Part shown: piece by piece, positions 1 through 7,505 of the stretch
Layout of the letters: the number at the start of each line of letters is the position of its first letter
How positions within the stretch are numbered: the stretch's first letter is position 1
Assembly: GCA_040752025.1 (NCBI GenBank)
Contig: JBFMFR010000038.1
Location: 9,668 to 73,667, forward strand
From: JBFMFR01 sp040752025
Lineage (GTDB): Bacteria; Chloroflexota; Anaerolineae; Anaerolineales; UBA4823
DNA: 64,000 bases
Reading direction: 5' to 3'
Position numbers and translations under genes: made by a program
Notes under the pieces: model-generated
Databases searched by the model: none
What the model saw: the letters and a program-made list of their open reading frames with translations, nothing else
What the model was told of the DNA's origin: nothing

Positions 1-262
1 GGCGCGTAAAAAACACCTCTTGCAAATCAGGCGAGATCGCGATCTTGTATTCCTTGCCATCCTCGATCGAGACCACCCCAGGCGCAAACACCACTGCCTG
101 CCTGCCCGGAGGCGTCAGCCCCAGGAAAAGCCCTGGCGCACCCGGCGTAGCAGCTTCCGGCGTCTGCACCGCCCCCTTGCCCGCTGGCGTAGTTGCCGGC
201 GCGCAGCCCGCCAGCAGCGCCAATAAAACAGCCAATGTAACCGCGATCATGAGCTTATTCAT
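1..262 (-). CDS. Partial PD40/WD40-like beta-propeller lipoprotein (N-terminus only)
   Basis: The minus strand reads from an ATG at 262 to the window edge, giving about 87 residues. The start MNKLMIAVTLAVLLALLAGC is a type II signal peptide with lipobox LLAGC, so the mature protein should be an outer-leaflet lipoprotein. A Thr/Pro/Ala-rich linker follows. The last visible stretch (SIEDGKEYKIAISPDLQEVF, then FTR) matches the first strand of a PD40/TolB-type propeller blade. This is a fragment because the rest lies outside the window. The exact family cannot be given. Confidence 0.7.
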   Translation of the reverse strand, partial: MNKLMIAVTLAVLLALLAGCAPATTPAGKGAVQTPEAATPGAPGLFLGLTPPGRQAVVFAPGVVSIEDGKEYKIAISPDLQEVFFTR

Positions 263-397
263 AGCACATCCCCAATGGACCTCCCCAAACCCTCAAGAAA
301 CTGATTGTGAATAAAATACACCCCCACCAGCCTCCTGGTTCAAGCAAAAGCATCCGCCTCCACCTGCGCGAATCTGCGTCCAGGTTTTTTATCAGAG

Positions 398-505
398 AAC
401 TCCGTGAACTCCGTGGTCCTTCTCCGTGATCTCCGTGTTAAATCCTCATCGTCCAATCTTTTTGATCAGAGAACTCCGTGTTCCTTCTCCGCCTTCTCCG
501 TGTTG
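398..505. repeat. CTCCGTG low-complexity intergenic repeat, copies A and B
   Basis: Between the partial lipoprotein and the nuclease gene the plus strand repeats the heptamer CTCCGTG at short spacing, at 398-440 and again at 472-505. On the other strand this reads as CACGGAG-type phrases. The same phrase recurs at 2072-2256. No gene is visible in 263-517. From memory, similar CACGGAG phrases are scattered through intergenic DNA of several bacterial phyla; I did not check this. Confidence 0.75.
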
Positions 506-517
506 GATCCTCCCCCC

Positions 518-1927
518 TCAAACCTCCACACTCTCCCCCAGCGCCGGGTAGCTCACCTGCGCCATCCCCACCTCCGCCAGCTTGCCCCTGAAAATCTGCG
601 CCGGGCCCTCGTCCCCGTGCACCAGGAAAACCTGCTTCAGCTTGCCCTGCGCCGCCTGGGCGTACTCCACCAGGAAATTCTGCCCGGCGTGCGCCGACAG
701 CCCCCCGATCGTCGCCACCTCCGCCTTGCGCTCGTACACCTCCCCGAAAATCCGCACCTCCGTCTGCCGTTCCGCCAGCCGCCGCCCCAGCGTGTACGGT
801 GCCTGCCACGAAACGATCAGAATCGTATTGCGTGCGTCCTCGATATTGTTCTTCAGATGATGCAGGATGCGCCCCGTCTCCGCCATCCCCGACGCCGAAA
901 TAATCACCATCGGGTCCTTGCGCGTGTTCAGCGCCTTCGACTCCTCCACCGAGCGCGTGTACGTCAGATGCTCGAAGCCCAGCGCCGCGTGATGCCGGTC
1001 CTCCCGGATGAACTCCTGCGTCTCCTCATCGAAGCACTCCGGGTGCGCCCGGTAAATGTCCGACGCGTTCGTCGCCAGCGGGCTGTCCACCACCACCGGG
1101 ATGTTCGGCAGGTCCCCGCTCTCGATCATCTGGTGCAGGTCGTACACCAGCTCCTGCGTGCGCCCCACCGCGAAGGCCGGGATGATCACCTTGCCTCCCC
1201 GCCGGATCGTGCGCGACACCACCTCGTACAGCTCCTCGAACGCCTGCTGTGGATCGCGGTGCGGCTTATCCCCATAAGTGCACTCCATCAGCACGTAATC
1301 GGGCTCCTGCGGCAGCACCGGATCGCGCAGCAGCGGCAGCCCGCGCCGCCCGATATCCCCCGAGAACCACAGCCGCAGCTTGTGCAGCCCGCCCGGCCCC
1401 GGCTCCTCGATGTCCAACACCACCCCCGCCGAGCCCAGGATGTGCCCCGCGTCCACGAAGCGCGCCGTCACCCCTGGCGTCACCTCGAACTCACGCTCGT
1501 ACGGGCGCGGCGTGAAATACAGCGCCGTCTCCGCCGCGTCTTCCATCGTATACAGCGGCTCCACCGGCGGCAGGCCCTTCTTCTGGCGCTTGCGATTCAC
1601 GTACTCCACGTCCGACTCCTGGATGTGCCCCGAGTCCATCAGCATAATATTCGCCAGGTGCCCCGTCGCCGGCGTCACATAGATCGGCCCGTGATAGCCG
1701 CACTTCACCAGGTTGGGCAGATTACCGCTGTGATCGATATGCGCGTGCGACAGAATCACCGCATCCAACCCCCGCGGGTCGAAAGGAAAACTGCGGTTGC
1801 GCTCGAAAGACTCATCGCGTTTACCCTGGTACAACCCGCACTCCAGCAAAATCCGCTTCCCGTTCACCCGCAGCAAGTGCTGCGAGCCCGTCACCGTCTG
1901 CGCCGCTCCATGAAAATTGATCTTCAT
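518..1927 (-). CDS. Beta-CASP metallo-beta-lactamase RNA exonuclease-like protein
   Basis: A 469-residue protein of the MBL-fold/beta-CASP RNA-processing family, related to the CPSF-73/Ysh1-like bacterial nucleases. The zinc motif HAHIDHSG lies at residues 61-68, after the N-terminal TVTGS segment typical of the family. The beta-CASP region has SASGMAETGRILHHL near 340. The C-terminal RMMBL part has LSAHAGQ and LVHGDEGP. It is expected to act on RNA in the cytoplasm; the substrate is unknown. The ATG at 1927 has GAGGATGAG just upstream. It is transcribed alone and flanked on both sides by repeat-rich intergenic DNA. Confidence 0.88.
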   Translation of the reverse strand: MKINFHGAAQTVTGSQHLLRVNGKRILLECGLYQGKRDESFERNRSFPFDPRGLDAVILSHAHIDHSGNLPNLVKCGYHGPIYVTPATGHLANIMLMDSGHIQESDVEYVNRKRQKKGLPPVEPLYTMEDAAETALYFTPRPYEREFEVTPGVTARFVDAGHILGSAGVVLDIEEPGPGGLHKLRLWFSGDIGRRGLPLLRDPVLPQEPDYVLMECTYGDKPHRDPQQAFEELYEVVSRTIRRGGKVIIPAFAVGRTQELVYDLHQMIESGDLPNIPVVVDSPLATNASDIYRAHPECFDEETQEFIREDRHHAALGFEHLTYTRSVEESKALNTRKDPMVIISASGMAETGRILHHLKNNIEDARNTILIVSWQAPYTLGRRLAERQTEVRIFGEVYERKAEVATIGGLSAHAGQNFLVEYAQAAQGKLKQVFLVHGDEGPAQIFRGKLAEVGMAQVSYPALGESVEV

Positions 1928-2263
1928 CGCCTCATCCTCTCTTGATCTACCGCTTCGACCTCAACCGGTCCCCGCCACACCTCGTAAGGGCGCACCGCCT
2001 GCGCCCCATCCTCACCTCCCCCTCCCCAAGAAAAAATCCGCGGTATCCGCGCCGATCCGTGTCCCATATTTAAAGACTCCGCGAACTCCGTGGCCCTTCT
2101 CCGCCTTCTCCGTGTTGAACCCTCTGCGCCAATCCGCCTCCCATCGAAAAATCCACGCTAATCCGATTCCAATCTTTTAGTCAAAAGACTCCGTGAACTC
2201 CGTGGCCCTTCTCCGCCTTCTCCGTGTTGAACCCTCTGCGCCAATCCGCCTCCCATTCTTTCC
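1928..2263. other. Gene-free intergenic region with duplicated repeats and a hairpin
   Basis: These 336 bases carry no plausible gene. They contain a perfect 7-bp hairpin (GGGCGCA/TGCGCCC, 1988-2006), a phrase of the AATCCGCG type near 2035-2065, and two near-identical 73-bp direct repeats listed separately. The hairpin follows GTAA and is close to the GTAGGGGCG phrase at 4106-4114 and 63530. Both flanking genes are on the minus strand, so the RNase D terminator and the nuclease promoter must lie in or near this stretch. I cannot place either with confidence. Confidence 0.6.
2072..2256. repeat. Two 73-bp direct repeats (copies C and D)
   Basis: Positions 2072-2144 and 2184-2256 are identical except for one base (GACTCCGCG versus GACTCCGTG). 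They are separated by 39 bp. Each holds the CTCCGTG phrase also seen at 398-505 and ends in CCAATCCGCCTCCCAT. Such high identity in non-coding DNA suggests recent duplication or gene-conversion-like spread of the element. Confidence 0.9.
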
Positions 2264-3397
2264 TTATCGCCGTCCTAACGCCCACAGAATCTGTTCCCCG
2301 AAATGCTCCAACCGCCAGGGCGCCTCCGCCATCACCTCCGCCAGCTCGCCCATCCCCCGGGGGTTACCCTCCGCCAGTGCGAACAGCAAATCGCGCGGCA
2401 GCACCACATCCGACCCCACCCCCATCTGCAGCGCCGCCTCCTTGCGCCAGCGCCGCAGCGCCTCCACCCGCAGCACGAACGCCTCATCCGGGCGCGGCGA
2501 CCTGGGCGGGTAGATCGGCTCCGCCTGCCGCCCGCGCCGCACCGCCTGCAAGAGCGCCTCGCCGTGCCGCCGCACCTGTCCATGACTCATCCCCGGCAGC
2601 CGTCCCAGCTCATGTAAAGTTTGCGGCCCCTGCCCGGCGATCGCCAGCAGCGACTGGTCCGAGATCACCTTGAACAGCGGCCGGTTTTGCGCGCTGGCCA
2701 CCCGCTCTCGGTAGCGGCACACCTCCTGCAGCACCGCTGCCTGCTGCGGCGACAGGTCATACGAACCACGGATGCGCCAGCAGTCCGGCGCTCGCCCGTT
2801 GCTTTCCGCCGCCTGCAAAACCCGCAGGCGCTCGAAATCCTCCTGCGCCAGCGGCCACAGCTTGCACTGGCGCAGATCCGCCCCCAGGCGCTCGCGCAGC
2901 GCGATCAGGTAATGCGTATCCAGCCGGGCGTAATCCAGCAGGTATCCCGGCAGTGGGCGCTGCCCCCAATTCGCCCGCTGGTAGCGCTTCTCCAGGTGCA
3001 CGTTGAACTCCGCCTGTAGCACCGCCCCCAGCCCCACCTCCTGCCGCCCCAGGATGCGCGCCGCCAGCATCGTATCGAACAGATTAGCGAACTCGAAATC
3101 GAAATCCCGCCGCAGGCAGATCACGTCATACTCCGCCGCGTGGAACACCTTCTCGATCTTCGGATTAGCGAACACCCCCGCCAGCGGCGACAGGTCCTCC
3201 AGCGCCAGCGGGTCGACCAGGTAATCCGTCTCCCGCGTCGAAAACTGGATCAAACACACCTGCTCGCGATACGCGTACAGGCTGTTGGATTCCGTATCCA
3301 CCGCCACCACCGTCTCGCCGTCCAACTGATCCGCCAGCAGCTTCAAACTGCCAGCCTGCGTAACCAACACCGGTTCGGGCAGCGCGCCCGCTTCCAT
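2264..3397 (-). CDS. rnd: Ribonuclease D (3'-5' exoribonuclease) with HRDC domain
   Basis: A DEDD-superfamily 3'-5' exonuclease, about 377 residues from the proposed start. Exo I is VVAVDTESNS (Asp34, Glu36), Exo II lies in HAAEYDVICLRRDF with FDTMLAARILG following, and Exo III is YARLDTHYL. An HRDC domain follows (LSPQQAAVLQEVCRYRERVA, then PGMSHGQVRRHGE). It probably trims tRNA or other structured RNA. An in-frame ATG at 3475 would add 26 residues, but that extension translates a low-complexity phrase and does not look like protein; M at 3397 leads directly into the conserved domain. No strong ribosome-binding site is visible for either start. Confidence 0.9.
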   Translation of the reverse strand: MEAGALPEPVLVTQAGSLKLLADQLDGETVVAVDTESNSLYAYREQVCLIQFSTRETDYLVDPLALEDLSPLAGVFANPKIEKVFHAAEYDVICLRRDFDFEFANLFDTMLAARILGRQEVGLGAVLQAEFNVHLEKRYQRANWGQRPLPGYLLDYARLDTHYLIALRERLGADLRQCKLWPLAQEDFERLRVLQAAESNGRAPDCWRIRGSYDLSPQQAAVLQEVCRYRERVASAQNRPLFKVISDQSLLAIAGQGPQTLHELGRLPGMSHGQVRRHGEALLQAVRRGRQAEPIYPPRSPRPDEAFVLRVEALRRWRKEAALQMGVGSDVVLPRDLLFALAEGNPRGMGELAEVMAEAPWRLEHFGEQILWALGRR

Positions 3398-3512
3398 AGA
3401 ATTCACAATCTCAAACCGCCAATCTGCTATTCGTTTTGCGTTTTGCTTTATTCGTTCTGCGCCTGCGCAATCCATCCTTGTAATCCGGTTGCATGATCGC
3501 TTTGATATGCCT

Positions 3513-3518
3513 ATTATA
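3513..3518 (-). promoter_or_regulatory. Candidate -10 element upstream of RNase D
   Basis: A perfect TATAAT is present on the minus strand at 3513-3518. Transcription would begin near 3506, giving a leader of about 110 nt to the proposed start at 3397. I see no good -35 hexamer at 17 bp. Confidence 0.4.
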
Positions 3519-3543
3519 GCGCAAGCTCAGCCAAAATCCCCCA

Positions 3544-3999
3544 TCACAAGCGCTGCTTTTCCATCACCAGCGCATTCTCCCCATCCTGGTAATAATCCGG
3601 CCACATCCCCGCCCGCTGGTAGCCAGCACTCTCGTACAGCCGGATCGCCACCTGGTTGGAGGCGCGCACGTTCAGGCGGATAACCGGCGTTTCTAACAGC
3701 CCCTCGCACGCCGCCAGCAGCGCCTTGCCGATCCCTCGCCCCTGGTACTCCGGCAGCACCCCGATCGTCGCAATCCACGACAGGCGCTCCGACGGGCGCA
3801 CATCCCCCGCGATGAAACCCGCCATCTGCCCGTCCACCGCCGCCTTCAGCCGCACCACGTTCGGCAGCGTCAGCACCCCGATCAGATCCCACAGCGGCCA
3901 GGCGTCCATCGGGAAACACGCCCGCTCCAGGTTGCGCAGCGCGTTCAAATCGCGCCAGGTAGCCGGCTCGATGTGAAAGCGAAAGGAACTGCTCTCCAT
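3544..3999 (-). CDS. GNAT acetyltransferase, RimI-like
   Basis: A 151-residue GNAT-fold N-acetyltransferase. The acetyl-CoA binding loop is PEYQGRGIGKALL, and the C-terminal part (LNVRASNQVAIRLYESAGYQ) matches RimI-type ribosomal-protein/N-terminal acetyltransferases. Upstream in-frame ATGs at 4026 and 4056 would lengthen it to 160 or 170 residues. I favour 3999 because the domain begins there and AGGTGG lies about 10 nt upstream, but this is not decisive. The substrate cannot be told from sequence. Confidence 0.75.
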   Translation of the reverse strand: MESSSFRFHIEPATWRDLNALRNLERACFPMDAWPLWDLIGVLTLPNVVRLKAAVDGQMAGFIAGDVRPSERLSWIATIGVLPEYQGRGIGKALLAACEGLLETPVIRLNVRASNQVAIRLYESAGYQRAGMWPDYYQDGENALVMEKQRL

Positions 4000-4112
4000 C
4001 GTTGCCGGCCCACCTGGCGCCTCCATTGCACCTGAAATATTGTTTTCTCCGACCATCGACGAAACTGCATTGTCCTGGAAGGATCAGTCAGCCAGGCGAA
4101 CCGCCTGCGCCC

Positions 4113-5012
4113 CTACTCCTTCCGGCTCTCCACGAAATTCTCCAGCAGGCTGGTGAACTCCATCGGGAAGATAAACTTGGTCGAAGAACCCATCCCGATC
4201 GACTTGAGCGTCTCGAAGTATTGCAGCGTCATCGTCTTGGGATCCACCGTCTGCGCCACGGAGTAAATCTTATCCAGCGCGCTGGCAAAGCCCTCGGCTC
4301 GCAGCAACTGCGCCTGCCGCTCGCCTTCCGCCCGCAAGATCGCCGACTGCTTCTCGCCTTCCGCCCGCAGAATCGCCGACTGCTTCTCGCCGTCCGCCAC
4401 GTTGATCGCCCCTTCGCGCTGTCCCGTCGACTCGATCACCACCGCACGCCGGTTGCGCTCCGCCGACATCTGGCGGTTCATCGCATCCAAGATCTCCCGC
4501 GGCGGGATGATCTCGCGGATTTCCACGTTGGTGACCTTCACCCCCCAGCGCTCGGTGACTTCGTCCAGGCGCGTGCGCAGCATGCTATTGATATGCTCGC
4601 GCTCCGAAAGTACATCGTCCAGCGCAATCCCACCGATCACGGCGCGCAATGTGGTCGTAGCCATGCCTTGGGCCGCGGCTTCGAAGTTCCCAACTTGCAA
4701 AACACTCTCCGTTGGCTCTAAGACCTTGTAATACCACAGGAAATCGACAGAGATCGAAGCGTTATCCTTGGTGATCGAAGTCTGGTGTGGAATCTCGCGC
4801 ACCTGTTCACGCAAGTCAACCCTGACGGCCCGGTCGATGACTGGCACCAATATCACCAGGCCTGGCCCGCGCTGACCTACGCAGCGCCCCAGGCGGAAGA
4901 CCACCAAGCGCTGGTATTCTGGCACAATGCGGATTGCATTACCCAAAACCGCCAGGCCGACCAGGATCACAGCCCCGATCAAGCAAATTACAAATCCACC
5001 TACTGCATCCAT
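4113..5012 (-). CDS. SPFH/Band 7 (stomatin/slipin-like) membrane protein
   Basis: A 299-residue stomatin-family protein. One N-terminal membrane helix (about residues 5-27) is followed by the SPFH domain (IRIVPEYQRLVVFRLGR to about 190) and a charged helical region rich in Glu/Arg/Ala. The sequence GEKQSAILRAE occurs twice in tandem in that helix. Members oligomerise in membrane microdomains and usually pair with an NfeD protein, as here: the NfeD gene ends 42 bp upstream of this start. The stop codon TAG is part of a GTAGGGGCG phrase shared with the intergenic element at 63530. Confidence 0.88.
   Translation of the reverse strand: MDAVGGFVICLIGAVILVGLAVLGNAIRIVPEYQRLVVFRLGRCVGQRGPGLVILVPVIDRAVRVDLREQVREIPHQTSITKDNASISVDFLWYYKVLEPTESVLQVGNFEAAAQGMATTTLRAVIGGIALDDVLSEREHINSMLRTRLDEVTERWGVKVTNVEIREIIPPREILDAMNRQMSAERNRRAVVIESTGQREGAINVADGEKQSAILRAEGEKQSAILRAEGERQAQLLRAEGFASALDKIYSVAQTVDPKTMTLQYFETLKSIGMGSSTKFIFPMEFTSLLENFVESRKE
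4320..4385. repeat. 33-bp tandem duplication inside the SPFH gene
   Basis: 4320-4352 and 4353-4385 are direct repeats differing at two adjacent positions (CAAGA versus CAGAA). They encode two consecutive 11-residue units, keeping the heptad-like helix in frame. It looks like slippage within the coiled-coil coding region. Confidence 0.85.
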
Positions 5013-5054
5013 TTTTTACTCCTTGAACATAGGTCCGATGAAAATCGGCTTTGA

Positions 5055-5681
5055 TTACCCTGGAAGCCCATCTCGTACAGCTTCCACATCCAACACAAAA
5101 CCCTCGCGCCCGATCACGCGCACAAGCGTTCCATTATGGATTGGCTCCTCACTACGGGCGCTCCACAATTCCCCTGCCACCTGCACTGAGCCGTGCTCGT
5201 GCACATCTGTCTTCGCCTCGCCTATCTGGCCCATCAAAGCGCCCAGTTCATGTGTGGGGCGGAACGCCCTTGCCTCTAGCGCTTTGCGCCCCACAAACCA
5301 CAACAAGGCCGCCGAGGCGAGCGAGATTATTCCCGCCAGGATGGGGTTGACCGCTGGCACCCACCATTGATCACCCCGGAACAGGAACACTGACCCCACT
5401 ATGAGTGCCAGAATGCTGCTCGCCAGGTAGATCCATTGTTTGTACCAGCGAATCGCCAGGATCAACAGAACCACCCCCACGAAGAGCAACGCCAATGCCC
5501 AGAAATTGATCGGCAGGTTATACATTCCCCAGCCCGCCAGCACCAGCAGGAACAATGCCCCAATCTCTATTACCCCTGTCCCAGGGGTGATCAGAGCAAA
5601 AACCGTCATCAACACACCCGCTGCCAATAGCAGATAGGCTACGTTCGGATCGAGAAGGAAATTTAACATTTTCTCCGCCAT
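5055..5681 (-). CDS. NfeD family membrane protein
   Basis: A 208-residue protein with about four hydrophobic helices in the first 120 residues (LLLAAGVLMTVFALITPG onwards) and a C-terminal OB-fold NfeD domain ending in GTLVRVIGREGFVLDVEAV. This is the short NfeD type without the serine protease domain. It sits directly upstream of the SPFH gene on the same strand, the usual operon pair. Start is either the ATG at 5681 or the one at 5669, which has GGCGGAG just before it. Confidence 0.85.
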   Translation of the reverse strand: MAEKMLNFLLDPNVAYLLLAAGVLMTVFALITPGTGVIEIGALFLLVLAGWGMYNLPINFWALALLFVGVVLLILAIRWYKQWIYLASSILALIVGSVFLFRGDQWWVPAVNPILAGIISLASAALLWFVGRKALEARAFRPTHELGALMGQIGEAKTDVHEHGSVQVAGELWSARSEEPIHNGTLVRVIGREGFVLDVEAVRDGLPG

Positions 5682-5710
5682 TCCAGAGATAGAATTAGTA
5701 TCCTGCCCTG

Positions 5711-5739
5711 ATTATACATCCTCTCTGGGTACAGGGCAA
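5711..5739 (-). promoter_or_regulatory. Sigma70-like promoter of the nfeD-SPFH operon
   Basis: On the minus strand a -35 hexamer TTGCCC (5734-5739) and a perfect -10 TATAAT (5711-5716) are separated by exactly 17 bp, with TG immediately before the -10. Transcription would start near 5704, about 22 nt before the NfeD ATG. Confidence 0.65.
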
Positions 5740-5779
5740 CTTAGATAATCTGTTGTCTCTGCGCATTAGCCTCCAACAT

Positions 5780-5794
5780 GGTATCATTGGCGCA
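5780..5794 (+). promoter_or_regulatory. Extended -10 at leaderless distance from the nitrilase-domain gene
   Basis: TGGTATCAT (extended -10, TATCAT at 5782-5787) ends only six bases before the ATG at 5794. No Shine-Dalgarno sequence fits between them. The expected transcription start coincides with the start codon, so the mRNA is probably leaderless. Confidence 0.45.
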
Positions 5795-6660
5795 TGAAAA
5801 TCAACCTGGCTCTCGCCCAAATCAACACTTGCCTGGGTGATGTAGACGCTAACCTGGAGAAGCACCTGGACCTGGCTCGCCAGGCACACGCTGCCAGCGC
5901 CGACTTACTGGTTTTCCCTGAACTTTCCCTGACCGGCTACGTGTTGCAAGACCTGGCTTCTGCCGTTGCCCATCGCCCCTCTCCCAACGATCCCGTCTTC
6001 CGCTTGCTGTTGCAAGCCAGCCAGGATCTCGACCTGGTAGTAGGTTTTGTGGATGAAGATAGGCGTCATCGCTTTTTCATCGCAGCTGCATACCTTTCTC
6101 AGGGAGAGGTGGTTCACATTCACCATAAAGTTTACCTGCCTACCTATGGCTTGTTCGATGAAGGTCGCTTTTTTGCTTGGGGCGATAGCGTGCGCGCCTT
6201 TGACACGCGCTTTGGGCGGCTAGGCCTGCTCATCTGCGAAGACTTCTGGCATGCATCCCCTCCCTATCTGCTATGGCTGGATGGCGCCGACTTGTTCTTG
6301 CTCACTTCGGCCTCACCCGGTCGCGGCCTGCGTGATGAGGCGCAGCTAGAATCGGCTCGCTGGGTCGAGCATATCAACCGCGCCTACGCCAGCTTGTTTA
6401 CCGCCTTCGTCGCCCATGCTAACCGCGTCGGTTACGAAGACGGCCTGAATTTCTGGGGCGGCTCGACCGTCTTCGACCCCAACGGCGAACTGCTTGCCAA
6501 AGGCCCTTATCATCAGGAAGCACTCACCCTGGCCGAGGTCGACCTGAACCAATTGCACCGCACGCGTGCTCGCCTGCCCTTGCTGCGCGATGAACGCACC
6601 GCCCTGGTCATGCGCGAAATGAGCCGCATCTTGGGCCAGGGTGAGCAAGTTGGCAAATAA
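5794..6660 (+). CDS. Carbon-nitrogen hydrolase, glutaminase partner of NAD synthetase
   Basis: A 288-residue nitrilase-superfamily protein. The Glu-Lys-Cys triad is visible: FPELSLTGY (Glu43), HHKVYLPTYGLFDEGRFF (Lys) and LGLLICEDFWH (Cys). The KVYLPTYGLFDE signature is the form seen in the N-terminal glutaminase domain of glutamine-dependent NAD synthetases. The synthetase gene follows 20 bp downstream. Inference: the two proteins together perform the glutamine-dependent reaction that is one polypeptide in many bacteria. A stand-alone amidase role is possible but less likely in this context. Confidence 0.82.
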   Translation: MKINLALAQINTCLGDVDANLEKHLDLARQAHAASADLLVFPELSLTGYVLQDLASAVAHRPSPNDPVFRLLLQASQDLDLVVGFVDEDRRHRFFIAAAYLSQGEVVHIHHKVYLPTYGLFDEGRFFAWGDSVRAFDTRFGRLGLLICEDFWHASPPYLLWLDGADLFLLTSASPGRGLRDEAQLESARWVEHINRAYASLFTAFVAHANRVGYEDGLNFWGGSTVFDPNGELLAKGPYHQEALTLAEVDLNQLHRTRARLPLLRDERTALVMREMSRILGQGEQVGK

Positions 6661-6680
6661 CTCAAACCGGGAGTCTTCCC

Positions 6681-7502
6681 ATGATCGATCTAACCATCAA
6701 CACCGACTTGGCTCGCACTATCCTGGCTGGCTTCATTCGAAGTGAGATCAATCGCTCTGGCTTCCACCGCGCCGTGATCAACCTCTCCGGCGGCGTTGAC
6801 TCGGCTCTATCCTGCTTCCTGGCAGCCGAGGCGCTGGGAGCGGAGAATGTGCTGGCTATCCGCCTGCCTTATCGCAATTCATCCCCTGACTCATTAGAGC
6901 ATGCTCAGATGGTTATCGACGCCCTGGGCATGCAATCGATCACTGTGCCCATCACCGAGATGGTGGATCCGCTAATTAATCGCTTCCCTGAAATGAGCCC
7001 CGTGCGGCGCGGCAACATTATGGCTCGCGCCCGCATGATCGTGCTTTACGATCAATCCGAAGCCTTTGGCGGTCTGGCCGTTGGCACCGGCAACAAAACC
7101 GAAATTTTGCTTGGCTACACCACCCTGTACGGCGACTCGGCCTGCGCCCTAAACCCGCTAGGCGATCTCTACAAAACCCAGGTACGGCAGCTTTCCCGCG
7201 CCCTGGGTGTGCCGGATGGCATTGTAGACAAACCCCCCTCCGCCGACTTGTGGGTCGGGCAAACCGATGAAGACGAGTTGGGCTTCACCTACGCCGAAGT
7301 TGACCAGTTGCTCTATCTGTTGGTTGACCAGCGTTACAGTCCTGAAGAATGCGTTTCCGCAGGATTTGCGCAGACTTTCGTGCATGCCGTGGTCGAGCGC
7401 ATCCGCCGCAATCATTTCAAGCGCCTGCCCCCGCCTATCGCCAAACTCAGCAACCGCACCGTTGGTTACGATTTTCTATATTTGCGCGATTGGGGCACAT
7501 AG
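6681..7502 (+). CDS. nadE: NAD(+) synthetase
   Basis: A 273-residue adenine-nucleotide alpha-hydrolase/ATP pyrophosphatase. The PP-loop is NLSGGVDSALS (about residues 35-44), and GTGNKTEILLGYTTLYGDS is the diagnostic NadE segment. It converts deamido-NAD to NAD in the final step of NAD synthesis, using ammonia delivered by the upstream nitrilase-like protein. The length fits the ammonia-dependent form lacking a glutaminase domain. GGGAG precedes the ATG. The next gene starts three bases after its stop. Confidence 0.9.
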   Translation: MIDLTINTDLARTILAGFIRSEINRSGFHRAVINLSGGVDSALSCFLAAEALGAENVLAIRLPYRNSSPDSLEHAQMVIDALGMQSITVPITEMVDPLINRFPEMSPVRRGNIMARARMIVLYDQSEAFGGLAVGTGNKTEILLGYTTLYGDSACALNPLGDLYKTQVRQLSRALGVPDGIVDKPPSADLWVGQTDEDELGFTYAEVDQLLYLLVDQRYSPEECVSAGFAQTFVHAVVERIRRNHFKRLPPPIAKLSNRTVGYDFLYLRDWGT

Positions 7503-7505
7503 GGA

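Noticed and set aside
404..1945. A 513-codon plus-strand open frame opposite the beta-CASP nuclease
   Set aside because: It is Arg/His/Leu/Pro-rich with no domain, lies antisense to a gene with intact catalytic motifs, and begins in the CTCCGTG repeat. It is a shadow frame of a G+C-rich gene.
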